64,000 nt of DNA from Endozoicomonas sp. SCSIO W0465 (GCF_023716865.1 NZ_CP092417.1:226001-290000); one strand, 5' to 3'. Positions 35,618 to 45,863 are shown, numbered from the stretch's first letter. Numbers and translations are program-made. The notes: generated by a model from the letters alone, not told the origin.

Positions 35618-36415
35618 ACGTTGCTGTTCCCGGGCGAATGACCGTTGCCAATGATGTGTTGCAATTTGCCAAGGAACTCTTTGATTACGGTATTCGCCTA
35701 AATCTTTTGCAGTTTAATCCGGCACGGGTATTTACCTGTAAGGATGCCGGGGGAATTGAAGAAGCAAGAGAGCGGGCCATCGGACTGGATGAGTTGCGGG
35801 ATATATTCGCTACGTTCAGAAAGCATCATTTGCAGTTTACCAGAGACAATTATTTAAACTGTGCTTTACTGCTGACCCTGATGTGTCGAAAGACAGAGCT
35901 TTCAGTCACAAAGATTGAAGAGTTTGATCTGCATAAAAAGAAGTGGACACTTCCGAAGGATCGCATTGAGTCGATGAAGCGTTCCAGTAAGAAAAAACCG
36001 GTTCATGTACCCTTGGAGCCGGAAGCTATTGAGTGGATCACAGAGCTGAAATACCGTGCTGGTTACAGTCCTTATCTTTTTCCATCAAGGAGAACCAGTA
36101 AACGGTTTGACCATGTTGGGCCGGATACATTGAATACGGCGATAGACAAAATGTTTCAGCAGCAACTTTTTCCCGAAACGGTTAAGCATTTCACGGTGCA
36201 TGATTTAAGGCGCACATCCCGGACATTGCTATCGAAGCTGGACTTTGATTATCGGGTTGCTGAGATCTGTTTAGGGCATAAGGTAATGAAGACTTCAGAA
36301 GAGGTGTATAACGTGGATGATTTTTACGATAAGCGTCGTGAAGCCCAGCGTCTGCTGCTGGATTATTACGCACCGATTATTAATCAAGGCGGTTAATACC
36401 GCCTTATGTGTATGA

Positions 36416-36595
36416 TCAGCCCTGCTGGGTACGGAAGTAATTTTCTATATCTTCCTGAAAGAAAATCTTACCGCCGTAAGGCAGGTTGACTGGCTTTGGA
36501 AAGCCCGGTGACTGACGCAAATGCCAGAGTGTTGTGCGGGATATGCCGTAGCGGAGGCATATGTCGTTCAGTTTGAGAGTTTGCTTGCTTTCCAT
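36416..36595 (-). CDS. AlpA-like excisionase/regulator, 59 aa
   Basis: This short gene encodes MESKQTLKLNDICLRYGISR and onward to RTQQG. A winged-helix/MerR-like HTH (LNDICLRYGISRTTLWHLR) and the Phe-Pro-Lys-Pro motif are typical of AlpA/phage excisionases. The AAGGGA ribosome binding site lies nine bases upstream of the ATG. It is convergent with the integrase and follows the antirepressor gene on the same strand. It probably controls excision. Confidence 0.8.
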   Translation of the reverse strand: MESKQTLKLNDICLRYGISRTTLWHLRQSPGFPKPVNLPYGGKIFFQEDIENYFRTQQG

Positions 36596-36609
36596 GCTGT
36601 TATCTTCCC

Positions 36610-37884
36610 TTAAAACAAATCAAACACTTTTTCGTTGAACACTGGTCTGGCGTTGGATACCACTGCGCCGGGTGAATGACTGGTGTAAAGCTGCTTTCTG
36701 TTGGGGTCGTACATGGCTCCGTAATGCCAGCCTTTTTCGGTGAGCATGTATTTACCACGACTCTCCAGGTATTTAACGATGCGGTGCTTTTCCATCAGTT
36801 CAACCACATAGCCGCGTTGGCGTCCCGTGTAATCAGCCAGTTCACGGAATGATAGATGACTGCCGAGGTTATAGAGTTCCCGGCCTTCACCGTAATTGCG
36901 CTTCAGGTTTTTCCGCTTTTTGAGGCCTTTCTTGCGCAGCCGGATTTTGCGATTCGGATCGGCAATGGTCACTTCCGTAGAGATGTCTGGTGGAACTGTT
37001 TCAGTCTGGGGCTCAGGCTCTGGCATTGCAGGTGGTTCAGGCTGCGCATCGGTCAGTTGACCCAGCACGGACTTGTACCACTTCAGTTGCTTGATGGGCG
37101 TGCCGTCGCCATGGTGCTTGCCCACATCCAGCATTTCGCAGAAGGGGCTGCCCTTTTCGGTGGGTGTCCAGTACTGGCCGGTGCGTAGCTGCATCCCGGC
37201 ATCCTGCAGTTTGAGATTCATATTGACGGCGGTGTAGACGGGGTTGGACAGTTTGCCCAGCTCGGTGACGCTGAATAGCGGAGCCTTGACCGGGGCGATC
37301 AGGGTGGGCTGTCCCATGGCTTCCAGCGGGGAGAAGTCGATCTGGGTTTTGACTAACCGGTCGGCTGCCAGCATGGCCTGGTTGCCTTCAATGCCGTAGG
37401 CCTTCACAAAGGTTATGGCTTTCAGGCTGGCGTCCATGTTCATTTCCAGCAGTTGGTGGGGAGTAATAGCTGGTGCTGGTAAAGCTGAGCCAAATTGTTC
37501 GTCCATCGCTGCAATCAATCCAGGATATTCGCTCTGACTGACCATTTCACGATCAATGGCTTTCTGGCGAGCTTTCTTGCCTTCCGGTGTCATGGCACCA
37601 AGCAGGACATGGTTGGCAGCATTGACGGTGAACTGAAAAACCGTTTTAGGGCGGCCTCCGGTACTTTTCTCGGATGTGCGAGAAAAGTCTCTACCTTCTA
37701 CAAATTGATGCCGTTCAATCTGTTCTCGAATACGAACCGCAGTATTGTTGAGACTAAACCCGCAGATTTCCAGCAACTGTACTCCTTCAACCAATTCATT
37801 TTTAACGATACCTTCTCGCCTCAGAATTAATTCAGCCTGCTCAAGGGTGGTAATGTCGGTATTTGCGCAAGTTTGTTGTTCCAT
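36610..37884 (-). CDS. AntA/AntB-type phage antirepressor-like protein
   Basis: The 424-aa protein has an N-terminal region of antirepressor character (residues about 50-110 with RIREQIERHQFVEGRDF and the GRPKTVFQFTVNAANHVLLG segment in key residues FVEGRDF..NAANHVLLG). The middle has a Pro/Glu-rich linker, and the basic tail includes a winged-helix-like part (ELADYTGRQRGYVVELMEKH). The ATG at 37884 has AAAGG nine bases upstream. The frame extends into the ISKra4 element only by chance. The element lies just upstream and may separate the gene from its promoter. Confidence 0.65.
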   Translation of the reverse strand: MEQQTCANTDITTLEQAELILRREGIVKNELVEGVQLLEICGFSLNNTAVRIREQIERHQFVEGRDFSRTSEKSTGGRPKTVFQFTVNAANHVLLGAMTPEGKKARQKAIDREMVSQSEYPGLIAAMDEQFGSALPAPAITPHQLLEMNMDASLKAITFVKAYGIEGNQAMLAADRLVKTQIDFSPLEAMGQPTLIAPVKAPLFSVTELGKLSNPVYTAVNMNLKLQDAGMQLRTGQYWTPTEKGSPFCEMLDVGKHHGDGTPIKQLKWYKSVLGQLTDAQPEPPAMPEPEPQTETVPPDISTEVTIADPNRKIRLRKKGLKKRKNLKRNYGEGRELYNLGSHLSFRELADYTGRQRGYVVELMEKHRIVKYLESRGKYMLTEKGWHYGAMYDPNRKQLYTSHSPGAVVSNARPVFNEKVFDLF

Positions 37885-37935
37885 AACATTGACCTTTCTT
37901 TTTGTTGGAGTTTTTATGGCTTGCTTTAATTTATT

Positions 37936-39543
37936 GGGTGAAAGTCTCATATTGATGAGTACTAACGTTCAAGATCACCCTTCCCTGATGAAAATGGAAT
38001 CACATTATCACTGACCATATTTACCTTAGCCCGGTACGTTACCGACAGCAGCATCCAGCCACAGTCGAACCAACCACTTTGAATTAGTGACCTGAGTGTC
38101 AGAATGCCTTGCCCCCCGGGACACCGCCAACGCATTCCCGAACACTTCATTCGCTGTGTAACCAGCGTTTTACAGGACGCCTCAATGACCCCTGAGCCTA
38201 TGGGCAGGTTGCGCGACAGGTGTTCTGCATAATTCATCCGTAACCGGTTTTTTCTGAAGTACTTTAACTCTGTCTTTAATTTCGATCGGCGGGGATGCTT
38301 GCTATGCTGGTAAGCCAGTGCCTTGATTATTTTTTCAACCCCACCCGGCTCCTCCTTCAGGATATGTCGGTAGGTGCTGAATTTCTCTTTGGACTTCGCG
38401 CTATTTTCACCGTAAGCCAGGTCAAATGCCTTCTTCAGGTGTTCTGCCGCATGGTAATAATCAACAATTTCTTCTCCCTCCGGTAGCTCTTTGGTGAAGT
38501 ATGTCCAATTGTCCCGGGCTCCATCTGCCACTTTGACCAGAGTCAGATTTGGCTTTTGCTGAAGCACCTTATCCAGAAGGTTTGAAAGGGATTTTTTCAA
38601 TGTCGCTTTCTTGCTTTCAGGCATTCGTCCCATCCTGATCGTAGAGAGGCGATCTCCCTGGTCATCGTAAAACGACAGTGTTCCACAACTGGCCTCCTGA
38701 CAACCTGCTGGCCCTCGGGTACGTTTGCCTTCAGCAACACTCTTTTCACGTTTCTCCTGACGCTTGCCGTCTTTCATTGGTAGCATCACACCGTCAAGGG
38801 AAGCAGCTACCGTCACCGCGTCAGGCGGTACTGTGAGATTCTCCGCGAGAAGGGTCTCGAAAGGGTCAAGGTGCTGCTCCCATTGTTCGTTGAGTTTTTT
38901 GGGAAGACGTGCCAGAGAGCTGGTTGAGGGTGACATATTCCCCATTAGATCGAGTAAGCTTTTTACGTCCGCGGGCGGCAACTGGGCAACCATCCATGCT
39001 GCTTGCTTCGCAGCCTTTGGTAACCAGTAGCCTTCTACAACGCCAGCCTTGAGCTCTAAAGGGACAATGCACTTATCCCCTGCATTGCGGTAGAGGCTGC
39101 GCAATACCCGGACAGGTCCTGCTGCTGACTGGTAGGTTTGATAGCTGCGTAATGCCTGGTGATACACGACCCCATTCACTTCGATAGAAGCTTTATTGAT
39201 GTCTAATTTTTGCAGTTCTTCTGCCAGTATTTCTCGCTCCGCCTGAATAAAGAGGGAGTGAATCTCGTTTTCATGATCCTCAAAATGCTGGATTGGATTA
39301 TTGGACTGACGAAGTAGGGTCAGTTTTTGCTGCAGTTGGTCAATAGCAGGACAGGAATCATTGGCGACTTTGGTTAGTGGCTGACATACTTCCATCGGAG
39401 CGGCCTCTCACCGTTGACTCTTTGTTTGCTGTTAGAATCATAGCTGTGTTTGGCTGCTCTCCATTCAGTTTGAAAAATTTGGTGTTATGTCTGTTTGCTG
39501 TAGCTCAAGGCCTGTGGGTGTGATCAATATGAGACTTTCACCC
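37936..39543 (-). mobile_element. ISKra4-like element
   Basis: The inverted ends GGGTGAAAGTCTCATATTGAT are flanked by AATTTATT at 37928-37935 and 39544-39551. It lies between two prophage genes without breaking either. Confidence 0.88.
37962..39395 (-). CDS. ISKra4-family transposase
   Basis: The 477-aa transposase is a long-format one with an N-terminal helical region and a central catalytic part, with SLDGVMLPMKDG (first Asp) and VKVADGARDNWTYF (second Asp). The Glu in the GSGVIEASCKTLVTQRMK region completes the triad. These match the ISKra4 family style, including the GSGxIE motif near the C-terminus. It appears complete and its element has intact ends, so it could be active. Confidence 0.8.
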   Translation of the reverse strand: MEVCQPLTKVANDSCPAIDQLQQKLTLLRQSNNPIQHFEDHENEIHSLFIQAEREILAEELQKLDINKASIEVNGVVYHQALRSYQTYQSAAGPVRVLRSLYRNAGDKCIVPLELKAGVVEGYWLPKAAKQAAWMVAQLPPADVKSLLDLMGNMSPSTSSLARLPKKLNEQWEQHLDPFETLLAENLTVPPDAVTVAASLDGVMLPMKDGKRQEKREKSVAEGKRTRGPAGCQEASCGTLSFYDDQGDRLSTIRMGRMPESKKATLKKSLSNLLDKVLQQKPNLTLVKVADGARDNWTYFTKELPEGEEIVDYYHAAEHLKKAFDLAYGENSAKSKEKFSTYRHILKEEPGGVEKIIKALAYQHSKHPRRSKLKTELKYFRKNRLRMNYAEHLSRNLPIGSGVIEASCKTLVTQRMKCSGMRWRCPGGQGILTLRSLIQSGWFDCGWMLLSVTYRAKVNMVSDNVIPFSSGKGDLER

Positions 39544-39561
39544 AATTTATTTTGCGAGCGA

Positions 39562-40230
39562 TCAGTGGCTGACGGTATCCGGGAGTGGCGGCGTTACATC
39601 GGGCCGCTTCGTTCGCAGTCGCTGCAGTAAGAGTCCGTTTACCAGTATTGATTGGTCATGGGAAAAGTCGTTATGACAGCCAACGGTCATGGCGACGATG
39701 ATGAGCGTCATTTCGACTAAAACATCCATCGGGTTGATGGGCTTGCCATCCATTTCGTGAACAATCTTCTCAGCCTGCTTCACTTTATGGTTAAACAGGT
39801 TGAGTTCATCATGGATGCTTTCGCCCCTGGCCTTCCTGACTTTTATATTCTTCACTAACGACAGGTCAGCCAGTGAGAGGTAGTCGGGCTGGGATGCAGA
39901 TCTTGCTCCATGATCTGAAAACACTTCAGGCGTTTCCATAAACAGACGTTCCGACTCCTGGATAAGAAAGGCGGCAACCATTTCACCCTGTCCGGCAAGA
40001 GTTTCATCGTCTGTATTGTCTGGCAGGGTGAGCGCCATAATGGCGCTAATAGCCGCTTTGACCAGCTGGTCATCGGGTACCAGTCCATGGCCTCGCTGCT
40101 GATGAAAATCCATCGCCGTTTTTACCCGGGCCTGGAATTGATGAAGATGCTTTTCGGCCTGTTCCAGGTTGCCGTTGTTAAATTCGGCTTCGGTTTCACG
40201 GGCCAGCATCAGATGATCAATGGTGAGCAT
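39562..40230 (-). CDS. Prophage protein of unknown function
   Basis: The 222-aa soluble protein is mostly helical, with many acidic and Gln residues and no motif I recognise. It lies 11 bp downstream of ssb in the leftward recombination operon. The original downstream neighbour (the antirepressor) is now separated by the ISKra4 element. Location suggests an early phage function; nothing more can be said. Confidence 0.6.
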   Translation of the reverse strand: MLTIDHLMLARETEAEFNNGNLEQAEKHLHQFQARVKTAMDFHQQRGHGLVPDDQLVKAAISAIMALTLPDNTDDETLAGQGEMVAAFLIQESERLFMETPEVFSDHGARSASQPDYLSLADLSLVKNIKVRKARGESIHDELNLFNHKVKQAEKIVHEMDGKPINPMDVLVEMTLIIVAMTVGCHNDFSHDQSILVNGLLLQRLRTKRPDVTPPLPDTVSH

Positions 40231-40241
40231 GGCTGTCTCCT

Positions 40242-40760
40242 TTAAAATGGGATGTTCTGGTCGTATTGGTCGTACTGTGCCTGCGGTTGGGGGGCAGGTT
40301 GCTGTCCGTTACGAGCCTGCTGGTACTGGTTTGGTTGCTGCTGATGTTGGGCGGGCTGTTGTTGTGGAGTGTGATAGCCGTTCTGGGCTCCACTGTTGTT
40401 TGATCGATCATCTGGTCGGTCCAGCATCTGCATCTGGCCGTTGAAGCCGTCAACAATGACTTCCGTGGTGTAACGGTCCGTTCCGTCATTGGCCTGCCAC
40501 TTCCGAGTCTGGAGCTTGCCTTCGATGTAGACCTTGCTGCCTTTCTTCAGGTACTGCTGGGCAATTTCGGCGGTCTTGCCGAAGATCACAACGCGGTGCC
40601 ACTCGGTTTTTTCCCGTTGCTGGCCGGACTGTTTATCCAGCCATTTTTCACTGGTGGCGATGGACAGGTTGGCAATGGGAGCGCCGTCCGGTTTAAAACG
40701 GACGTCGGGGTCATTGCCCACGTTGCCAATCAGGATGACTTTATTAATGCCTCTGCTCAT
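40242..40760 (-). CDS. ssb: Phage single-stranded DNA-binding protein
   Basis: The 172-aa SSB has an N-terminal OB fold (residues 1-110, starting MSRGINKVILIGNVG, with TEWHRVVIFGKTAE). A Gln/Asn-rich linker follows, with an acidic tip ending QNIPF for recruiting partner proteins. It lies next to rdgC and in one operon with ERF and YqaJ homologues, consistent with an annealing-based recombination module. Confidence 0.93.
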   Translation of the reverse strand: MSRGINKVILIGNVGNDPDVRFKPDGAPIANLSIATSEKWLDKQSGQQREKTEWHRVVIFGKTAEIAQQYLKKGSKVYIEGKLQTRKWQANDGTDRYTTEVIVDGFNGQMQMLDRPDDRSNNSGAQNGYHTPQQQPAQHQQQPNQYQQARNGQQPAPQPQAQYDQYDQNIPF

Positions 40761-41102
40761 TAGGATTCTCCTTCAGTTCAGGTAGCTGATGAGTTGGGGT
40801 AAGAATTTGCGGAAGGTGAGGGACATCAGCGCAAAGTCGGCGTCCAGTGCTTCTACTTTGCTGTTGGTCTCTACAGTGTCCCGTTCGGCCTGCAAAATAT
40901 CGGTCATGGTTACGCCAGTGAGGCGCAGGTCTTCTTTCAGGGTGAAGGTGATGGCGTCTTGCCAGGTGAGCATCAGGGCAGATACCAGCATATCGTCCAG
41001 ATGGTTGTGGATGGGCTGGCTGGTCAGGTCCATCTGTTTCGCTTTGAGCTGGCCGCCTTCGTCACCGGGTTCCCGCAGTTCGCAGACATCGCCGAAGACT
41101 AG

Positions 41103-42816
41103 GAGGCTGTCCGAGAACTAGCTATTGAAAAAACGAAAGCTTCAGCATTTTCTTGGCTGATCAAATATTGACCTAAATTTAGCCTGTTTTGGGGTAAAAA
41201 TTGCGTTTTTTACCCTTTTGCTTGCCTTTATGCTGCCATTTTAAGCCTTTTTGCTTCTTCAAGACGGATTGATCCCGTTGAAACCGATTTGACAATTTTT
41301 TTGAAATTATAAGCACTGCAGACCAGTGAAAATTCTCCAGCCACTTTTTCCTTACCCCGGACACTGAACCCTCTGAATCCTGAGTTCTTGATTTGGCCAA
41401 AAGGCGGTTCCGCAATCACCTTGCGACGCTCATAAACCGCTTTGGCCTCTTTGGTTTCCATTTTGCGGTTCATCGCCTGGCGTATGGCTTCGTGGCGGTC
41501 TGTGCGAATCACTTTCCCCGGGTCTTTGTTGTCACCACTGCACCTTTTACGTAACGGGCAATCCCGGCAGATATCTTTACTGACGCGGTAGCTTTTGTGT
41601 TTTGCTTTGCTAGCCGTGTTATAAATCAGCTTCTCACCGGCAGGGCAGGTAAAGCTGTCGTCTGCTTCATGGTAAATAAAATCCGCTTTGACAAACTTTC
41701 TGTCAGAGTCTTCCAGTCCCTCTGTTGCAGGCTTCTCCTGTCGATCCGTAGCCATGTAAGCGTCAATGTTCGCATCATCAAACGCTTGCAGGTTGGGCCC
41801 TGAGTAATAGCCATTATCCTCACTCATTTTGCCAATGGACGCGTTATCTGTTGCTTCTGCAATGGCTTCAAGTGCAGGCTTTACTTCCTGCTTGTCATTG
41901 GCATGCTGGCTGATGTGCTGGCCAACAATGATACCATTATCGCTGTCGACGCTGATCTGGGCGTTATAACTGTACTGATAGCCACTGCCTTTTTTACCCA
42001 TGATCCTGGCATCATGATCAGCAAAGCTGATTTGCTTTTTGTCGTCTATCGGCTTATCGGGATTCAGGGCCTGTTCCCGTTCTTCAAGCGCTTTTTTGGC
42101 CTCCTGGATTTTCTCTAACCGTTCCTGCTTGAATTGCAAGTCTTCAGGAATGCTGTAGCCAGTCTCCTGCTGATAAGCATCGTCCTCTTCACTGTCACTG
42201 GTTTCGGCTTTTTTAATCAGGGCCTCAACTTCAGCCATTAATTCAGCTTCTTTGGCCTTAAGTCGTGCGTAGCTCATGGCCTTATGCTTTGATGAGTCGG
42301 CTTTGAATTTGGAACCATCAAGAGCGATGTGGCCCAGCGAGGCCATCTGTAGTTCCCGGGCGAGCAGCACGCTCTGTTTGAAACTGCTTTTAAAAAAGGT
42401 GGCCTGGTTTTTACGAAAGTCACTGAGCACCCGGAAATTTGGGCAGTGCTGTTTGGCGATATACATGAAAGCCAAGTCCTGATTGCAGCGCCGTTCAATC
42501 TCCCTGGAGCTGAACACACCATGGCTATAGGCATAGATCAGGATCGATATAATCAGTCGTGGGTGGTAGGCATTCTGGCCAAGATGGTGATACTGCTTTT
42601 CCACTTCAGAGGTGTCGATATGCTTGAAGATATCTTCAAAAACGAAGCAATCATGATCTGGTGGCAGCAGGTCGAAGATGTTCGATGGGAACATCAGGTG
42701 CTGGTCAAAATCAGCAGGGTTATCTTTGAATTTGATTGATGACATCCGTTTCGGCAACAATAAAGTGGGCAGAAGATGCCTGATTATACTTAATCAGGCT
42801 ATTCTCGGACAGCCTC
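41103..42816 (-). mobile_element. IS1182-family element
   Basis: The termini GAGGCTGTCCGAGAA are inverted and flanked by CTAG at 41099-41102 and 42817-42820. It is inserted in rdgC. The 160-bp MITE at 14740 has nearly the same ends. Confidence 0.9.
41228..42745 (-). CDS. IS1182-family transposase
   Basis: The 505-aa transposase has the N-terminal DUF772-type domain (QNAYHPRLIISILIYAYSHG in part, REIERRCNQDLAFMY). A central coiled-coil follows, then the catalytic Asp in ALDGSKFKAD, ATDRQEKP and the C-terminal CxxC zinc-binding region (CRDCPLRKRC) before the Glu-bearing AEPPFGQIK. The ATG at 42745 is preferred to an upstream TTG. It appears intact. Confidence 0.9.
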   Translation of the reverse strand: MSSIKFKDNPADFDQHLMFPSNIFDLLPPDHDCFVFEDIFKHIDTSEVEKQYHHLGQNAYHPRLIISILIYAYSHGVFSSREIERRCNQDLAFMYIAKQHCPNFRVLSDFRKNQATFFKSSFKQSVLLARELQMASLGHIALDGSKFKADSSKHKAMSYARLKAKEAELMAEVEALIKKAETSDSEEDDAYQQETGYSIPEDLQFKQERLEKIQEAKKALEEREQALNPDKPIDDKKQISFADHDARIMGKKGSGYQYSYNAQISVDSDNGIIVGQHISQHANDKQEVKPALEAIAEATDNASIGKMSEDNGYYSGPNLQAFDDANIDAYMATDRQEKPATEGLEDSDRKFVKADFIYHEADDSFTCPAGEKLIYNTASKAKHKSYRVSKDICRDCPLRKRCSGDNKDPGKVIRTDRHEAIRQAMNRKMETKEAKAVYERRKVIAEPPFGQIKNSGFRGFSVRGKEKVAGEFSLVCSAYNFKKIVKSVSTGSIRLEEAKRLKMAA

Positions 42817-44314
42817 CTAGGGGGCCAGGTGGCTCGCCGGTATCAAGCCAGCCGTGCATAACATCGCAGGGCATCCGGTTATAGGGTATCGAGATCGGCA
42901 AGCTGCCCAAGGCTTCACGGAGTTTGCTGGTCAGTTCCTCTGCCTGTTTGGCGGATCCGTTGACTATCAGCAGGCCGGTGACCAGGTCAATGTAGGCCTG
43001 GGTGTATTTGCTGCGGGTAAATGCCTGGGGCAGAAGCTCCCGAATAATGTCATCCTTGAGCGCTTTCTTTTCCTTGGCAAATACTTGCCGGTCCTGCTCT
43101 TCCTCAATCTGCTCGATTTTTTCGGCCAGTTTTTCCTTGATGACTTCCGCCGGCAGAAACTTTTCTTCTTTTCGGGTGCGGATCAGTATGCAGCCGTTGT
43201 TCTGGTGAACCAGGGCTTTGGTTTTCGCTCCAAGGGCGGAGATAAATCCGTAGCTGGACATATCGTGGGCACCGCAGCGGTGGAAGGTGGCCTCTTGCAG
43301 TTTTGCCTCCAGCATTTCGCCGGTTGGGGTGAAGGGTTCGTTAAATCGATAGACGTTGAGGTTTTTGAACCACATATTGCGTTTCCTTTTTATTGTTATT
43401 GGTTGGCTGCTTTACAGAGCAGGTGGCCAGCCTGTGGATCAGTTCAGTGGTTTTACCGTCCAGACTGTGGAGGGTTTGCCTTTGAATTGTTCCAGGTCTT
43501 TCATGGGGACTTTTGGCAGCATGGCTTTGAAGGCGTCCTGCCATTTCACGTTACCTTTGCGGTAGGTGGGGTAGAGCTGGAATTGGCTGCCTTTGGTTTT
43601 GGCACCACCGGTCAGGTCTATCAGGTCCTGTTTGGCCTTCTCTGCTTGGGCCCTGGCCGCATTCAGTGTTTGCAGGGCAAGATGGTAGCTCTGCTCAGCT
43701 TTCTGGAAGGTGTCGTCATGACGCACGACTGCCTCGGCGTAAGGATTGGGTAGTTTTCCTTGTTCGTGTAGTGCCTTAGCTTGCTTCAGATCAGCCTGGA
43801 ATTGCTGCCAGCCTTCGATCAGTTCCTGACGACGGTAGTCGTGGGACTCGTAATAGACCCAGCGCAGGTTTTCCCGGGTACCATCGGAACAGACAAAGAT
43901 GGCCCGCGCCTCTTGCTGACCACTGACCAGAAGCTGCTGCTCCAGTTGCCAGTAATAAGCAGGCTCAATACCTTCCCCTTCGATTTGAGCGACAACTTTC
44001 TGGTTCCACAGTTTGTGTTCAAAGATCAGTTTCCGATCCAGATCAAGGCCGTCGAAGCTGGCCAGCAGTGGCAGGCCTTCCACGTTACAGATACCGGTGA
44101 CCGGGAACAGGGTTTTCATTTCCTGTTCTTCAATGATGGGACGGGCTGCTGCTTCTGCGGCGTGTCCCTGGTCGAACCGGCGCTGCTGCTGGGGGGTGAC
44201 CACGGGGGTAAAGCCGGTGACTTTCTGATAGATCAGTTGGTCACGGGAAGTAAAGGGGCTGTCCCCCATCATGGCCGGGGCTTCACTGGCGGTGAAGTGT
44301 TCCCGGCGCAGGGC

Positions 44315-45812
44315 CTGACTCTTGATCACATCTCTCCAGCGCTGAACTGCCGGGCTATCTGCCAGGTTTTTACCCGATCCTGCAATTTCGCCCAGCCTTC
44401 CCATACCACTAACCAGCCGGGCTGCCCTGTATGCTTTGAATCACCCCAACCACCAAGCCGAGCAATCGTTTGAAGCAGCCAAGTGACTGTTGGCGGCTTA
44501 TCGGGCAACGCTTTTTTTTCATAGGTTAGCCAGAGAACCTGCCATTCATCATCACTGACCACCTCATTCGCGAGTGTTTTTTCACTCCAAAGCTTTCTGT
44601 CTTTGTGCTGCCTGTCATTCGGTAACATTAATGCTTCACGGATTTGCATTAGTCTGACAGCGACAAACATTAATATGACCGCAAGTCGTTCAATGTTATC
44701 CGGAGATTGCAGACGAAGCCTTTCTACTCCTGCTCCCGATTTCCAAGCCTTATGGAACTCTTCTATTCGCCATCGGAGCTCGTAAAATCGAATGATAGAG
44801 CGACAGTATTCGAATGTTTCAATATCTTCAGTTGTCAATAGTACCCAGTGCAAACGGTCTTCGGAGTCATTGCCAATCTCTTCAGCCGACACAATATTCA
44901 TAGTTACCGGTTCCGGCCTGCCGCCTGGCCTTTGCGGCGCCTGTATTGTCATCTTCTTTCTTTTGACCTGCAGCGTTGCCTTTCGCTTCTTTCTACCTCC
45001 TTTTTGAGGAACCACTATCGTATATTTCCCCAACACTTCAGTCTGAGCTAAGGAATCAAATAATAAGAGTTCGCCATCCACCAGGATTCTGTTTTGTGTA
45101 GCTCTTACAACAAACCGCTGTCGGTTATCCAGTTTGTAGTGCATATATTCGTATATATCCGCCTCCCGGTCGCAAACACTGATGATGTCAGGCATTTTAC
45201 CCCCCATCCTTTGTTCTGTGTTTTCAGAGGCTCTTTGCCACTTAAAGCTTTCCTTTCCCTCGTAAGGTAGCTGACGACGTTGGTTCTTTTTCCCCCGCTG
45301 AACGTCCTCTCTAACCCATCGTTCTTGATCAATAAGCCCAATGCTTCGCTCTGTATCCGCATCAACCAAGAAGACAGAGTGGACGTGGAATCCTCTGGTT
45401 TTAGAGCCTTCAGGACCTCCAAGATCACCAAGCTCGGATCTGACAGCATGTTTATAACCCAGGGTTGTTGTATCTTCGAGAGCCAGAAGTAGGCGAGACT
45501 GTCTCGCTATTTTGGCAGTTGCCTGAAAGCCTGCCTCAGCTATTGCTTCAGGCTTTACGGCCTCATTCTCAATCAGCCGGTAAGCTCCAGTTACCAGTGC
45601 GGTATAACCTTCGCATGAAGATGACAAAGAATTACCGGTATGAGCTGAAAGCTCGGCAGCAACTTTGACAAGTCGTTTTGTACGTCGAGTATCGCCCAAA
45701 TCAGCACATCCAAAAGTTAGTTCTGACCATGGTTTAGGAGAAAGTGGAAGCATGACCTGTTTTATCAGTGAGAAATGATAGAACAAGGTAGCTATTTGTG
45801 ATCAAGAGACAG
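44315..45812 (-). mobile_element. IS4-family IS50/Tn5-like element
   Basis: The ends CTGACTCTTGATCACA and CTGTCTCTTGATCACA closely resemble IS50 outside/inside ends. The 9-bp duplication GCGCAGGGC lies at 44306-44314 and 45813-45821. Element length is 1498 bp, with one transposase. Confidence 0.93.
44326..45753 (-). CDS. Tn5/IS50-like transposase
   Basis: The 475-aa transposase is similar in plan to Tn5 Tnp. It has the N-terminal DNA-binding part (WSELTFGCADLGDTRRTKRL in key residues FGCADLGDTRR), catalytic Asp in LEDTTTLGY, Asp in CDREADIYEY and the YREK helix YELRWRIEEFHKAWKSG. The C-terminal dimerisation part has WLLQTIARLGG. The ATG at 45753 is preferred over a longer frame. It appears intact. 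Confidence 0.93.
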   Translation of the reverse strand: MLPLSPKPWSELTFGCADLGDTRRTKRLVKVAAELSAHTGNSLSSSCEGYTALVTGAYRLIENEAVKPEAIAEAGFQATAKIARQSRLLLALEDTTTLGYKHAVRSELGDLGGPEGSKTRGFHVHSVFLVDADTERSIGLIDQERWVREDVQRGKKNQRRQLPYEGKESFKWQRASENTEQRMGGKMPDIISVCDREADIYEYMHYKLDNRQRFVVRATQNRILVDGELLLFDSLAQTEVLGKYTIVVPQKGGRKKRKATLQVKRKKMTIQAPQRPGGRPEPVTMNIVSAEEIGNDSEDRLHWVLLTTEDIETFEYCRSIIRFYELRWRIEEFHKAWKSGAGVERLRLQSPDNIERLAVILMFVAVRLMQIREALMLPNDRQHKDRKLWSEKTLANEVVSDDEWQVLWLTYEKKALPDKPPTVTWLLQTIARLGGWGDSKHTGQPGWLVVWEGWAKLQDRVKTWQIARQFSAGEM

Positions 45813-45863
45813 GCGCAGGGCCAGCCATTCAGGGCTGCCCTGTTGGACGTTAATCAGTTTCAT

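Larger units (their letters stand above)
30888..36396 (+). pseudogene. Prophage tyrosine integrase, split by an IS21-family element
   Basis: The first exon-like part (30888-31352) carries the DUF4102 N-terminal domain (ARM-type arm binding, IGSYPDMSLHQA) and the start of the SAM-like domain. The second part (35623-36396) carries the catalytic domain with Arg (LMCRKTEL), HDLRRT, LGHK and the Tyr in EEVYNV. Deleting 31353-35617 and one ACGTT copy joins them in frame as KKLVEDV-AVPGRM. The upstream fragment alone would stop at 31373. The gene ends in a small hairpin (AAGGCGGT/ACCGCCTT) facing the AlpA-like gene. Confidence 0.92.
40773..43375 (-). pseudogene. rdgC: RdgC recombination-associated protein, split by an IS1182-type element
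   Basis: The N-terminal part (42821-43375, MWFKNLNVYRF..) and the C-terminal part (41098-40773, WQDAITFTLKEDL..ADFALMSLTFRKFLPQLI in key residues) are both clear RdgC. The break falls in GEPPGPL; joining with one CTAG copy gives GPLVFGDVCELREPG in frame. RdgC rings bind DNA and oppose RecA. The split gene can only yield fragments. It sits between yqaJ and ssb in the prophage operon. Confidence 0.92.
43439..45863 (-). pseudogene. YqaJ-type phage exonuclease, split near its 5' end by an IS50-like element
   Basis: This lambda-exonuclease-like alkaline nuclease makes 3' single strands for the ERF annealase. The N-terminus MKLINVQQGSPEWLALR lies at 45863-45813, then the IS, then REHFTASEAPAMMG onward from 44305. 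Excision with one GCGCAGGGC copy restores the frame. Catalytic-type residues remain in the downstream part (SFDGL, EHKLW). The initiating ATG directly abuts the ERF stop (TAAATG). The downstream fragment still has an open frame, but from IS sequence. Confidence 0.9.

Noticed and set aside
42854..43753. 299-codon plus-strand frame across rdgC and yqaJ
   Set aside because: It spans two recognised minus-strand genes in antisense, so it is a shadow frame.
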